This document shows positions 63,908-64,000 of a DNA stretch of 64,000 bases, in pieces. Origin of the DNA: Corallium rubrum (lineage: Eukaryota > Cnidaria > Anthozoa > Scleralcyonacea > Coralliidae); NCBI GenBank assembly GCA_964035015.1, contig OZ035997.1:10401426-10465425 (forward strand). The letters run 5' to 3'. A program made the position numbers and the translations under genes. The notes beneath the pieces are model-generated. The model did no database searches and was not told the origin of the DNA. It saw nothing but the letters and a program-made list of their open reading frames with translations. Position 1 is the first letter of the stretch; the number at the start of each line of letters is the position of its first letter.

Positions 63908-64000
63908 CTGACAGCAGGTAAATTCTGATATGATTCTTCCTAGTATATTACAATTATAGTCAATAAAAAATATTAACTTATTATTAAATATTAACTTAAC

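Overview
The window is eukaryotic, animal and very rich in repeats. It carries spliced genes with GT/AG introns, long AT-rich introns, arrays of microsatellites, and the remains of almost every class of metazoan transposable element. The mix of anthozoan-style CR1/L2 LINE tails, a BEL/Pao element, Penelope-like GIY-YIG fragments, 5S rRNA-derived SINEs and many palindromic foldback MITEs suggests a cnidarian, most likely an anthozoan (coral or anemone). That assignment is inferred from recognised protein families; no search was run.

Two spliced genes converge. On the + strand a complete 12-exon gene (19961..49290, 552 codons plus stop) encodes an MGAT4-type Golgi N-acetylglucosaminyltransferase (GT54). 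All twelve exon junctions were matched to AG/GT splice signals and reading phase. On the - strand four phase-compatible exons (63907..54018) form the 3' end of an unrecognised gene that runs off the right edge of the window. Its introns hold a BEL/Pao retrotransposon, Penelope-like fragments, a 5S SINE and several MITEs.

Layout. 0-5.4 kb: a non-autonomous hAT, a 5S SINE and two decayed LINE reverse transcriptases. 5.4-9.95 kb: sparse sequence, a possible small exon, two nested hAT-like elements, then an 87-base C run. 10-16 kb: a LINE broken by a MITE, (TTA)n, (AAACR)n and (GAAA)n arrays, an endonuclease-bearing LINE sitting between two (GAAA)n arrays, and a Ty3/Gypsy 3' end. 16.2-19.7 kb: nested foldbacks containing a Penelope-type inverted dimer and an internally deleted TTAA-flanked transposon with a Mutator-like transposase. 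20-49.3 kb: MGAT4, whose introns carry five or more MITE families, SINEs, a 3.07-kb 53-bp satellite and a possible 79-codon nested gene. 50-64 kb: LINE tails, Penelope GIY-YIG fragments in inverted pairs, and BEL/Pao.

The strongest unusual signals are: (1) hammerhead-ribozyme-like motifs at the tips of the Penelope-type fragments, with helix I and helix II both covarying between families; (2) a group of MITEs with GGCCYGTTTACA-like ends and TAA/TTA target duplications, one of which contains the whole 53-bp satellite; (3) one of these MITEs sits inside a 5S SINE whose empty site is present elsewhere in the window; (4) an endonuclease-type LINE bounded on both sides by the same (GAAA)n repeat.
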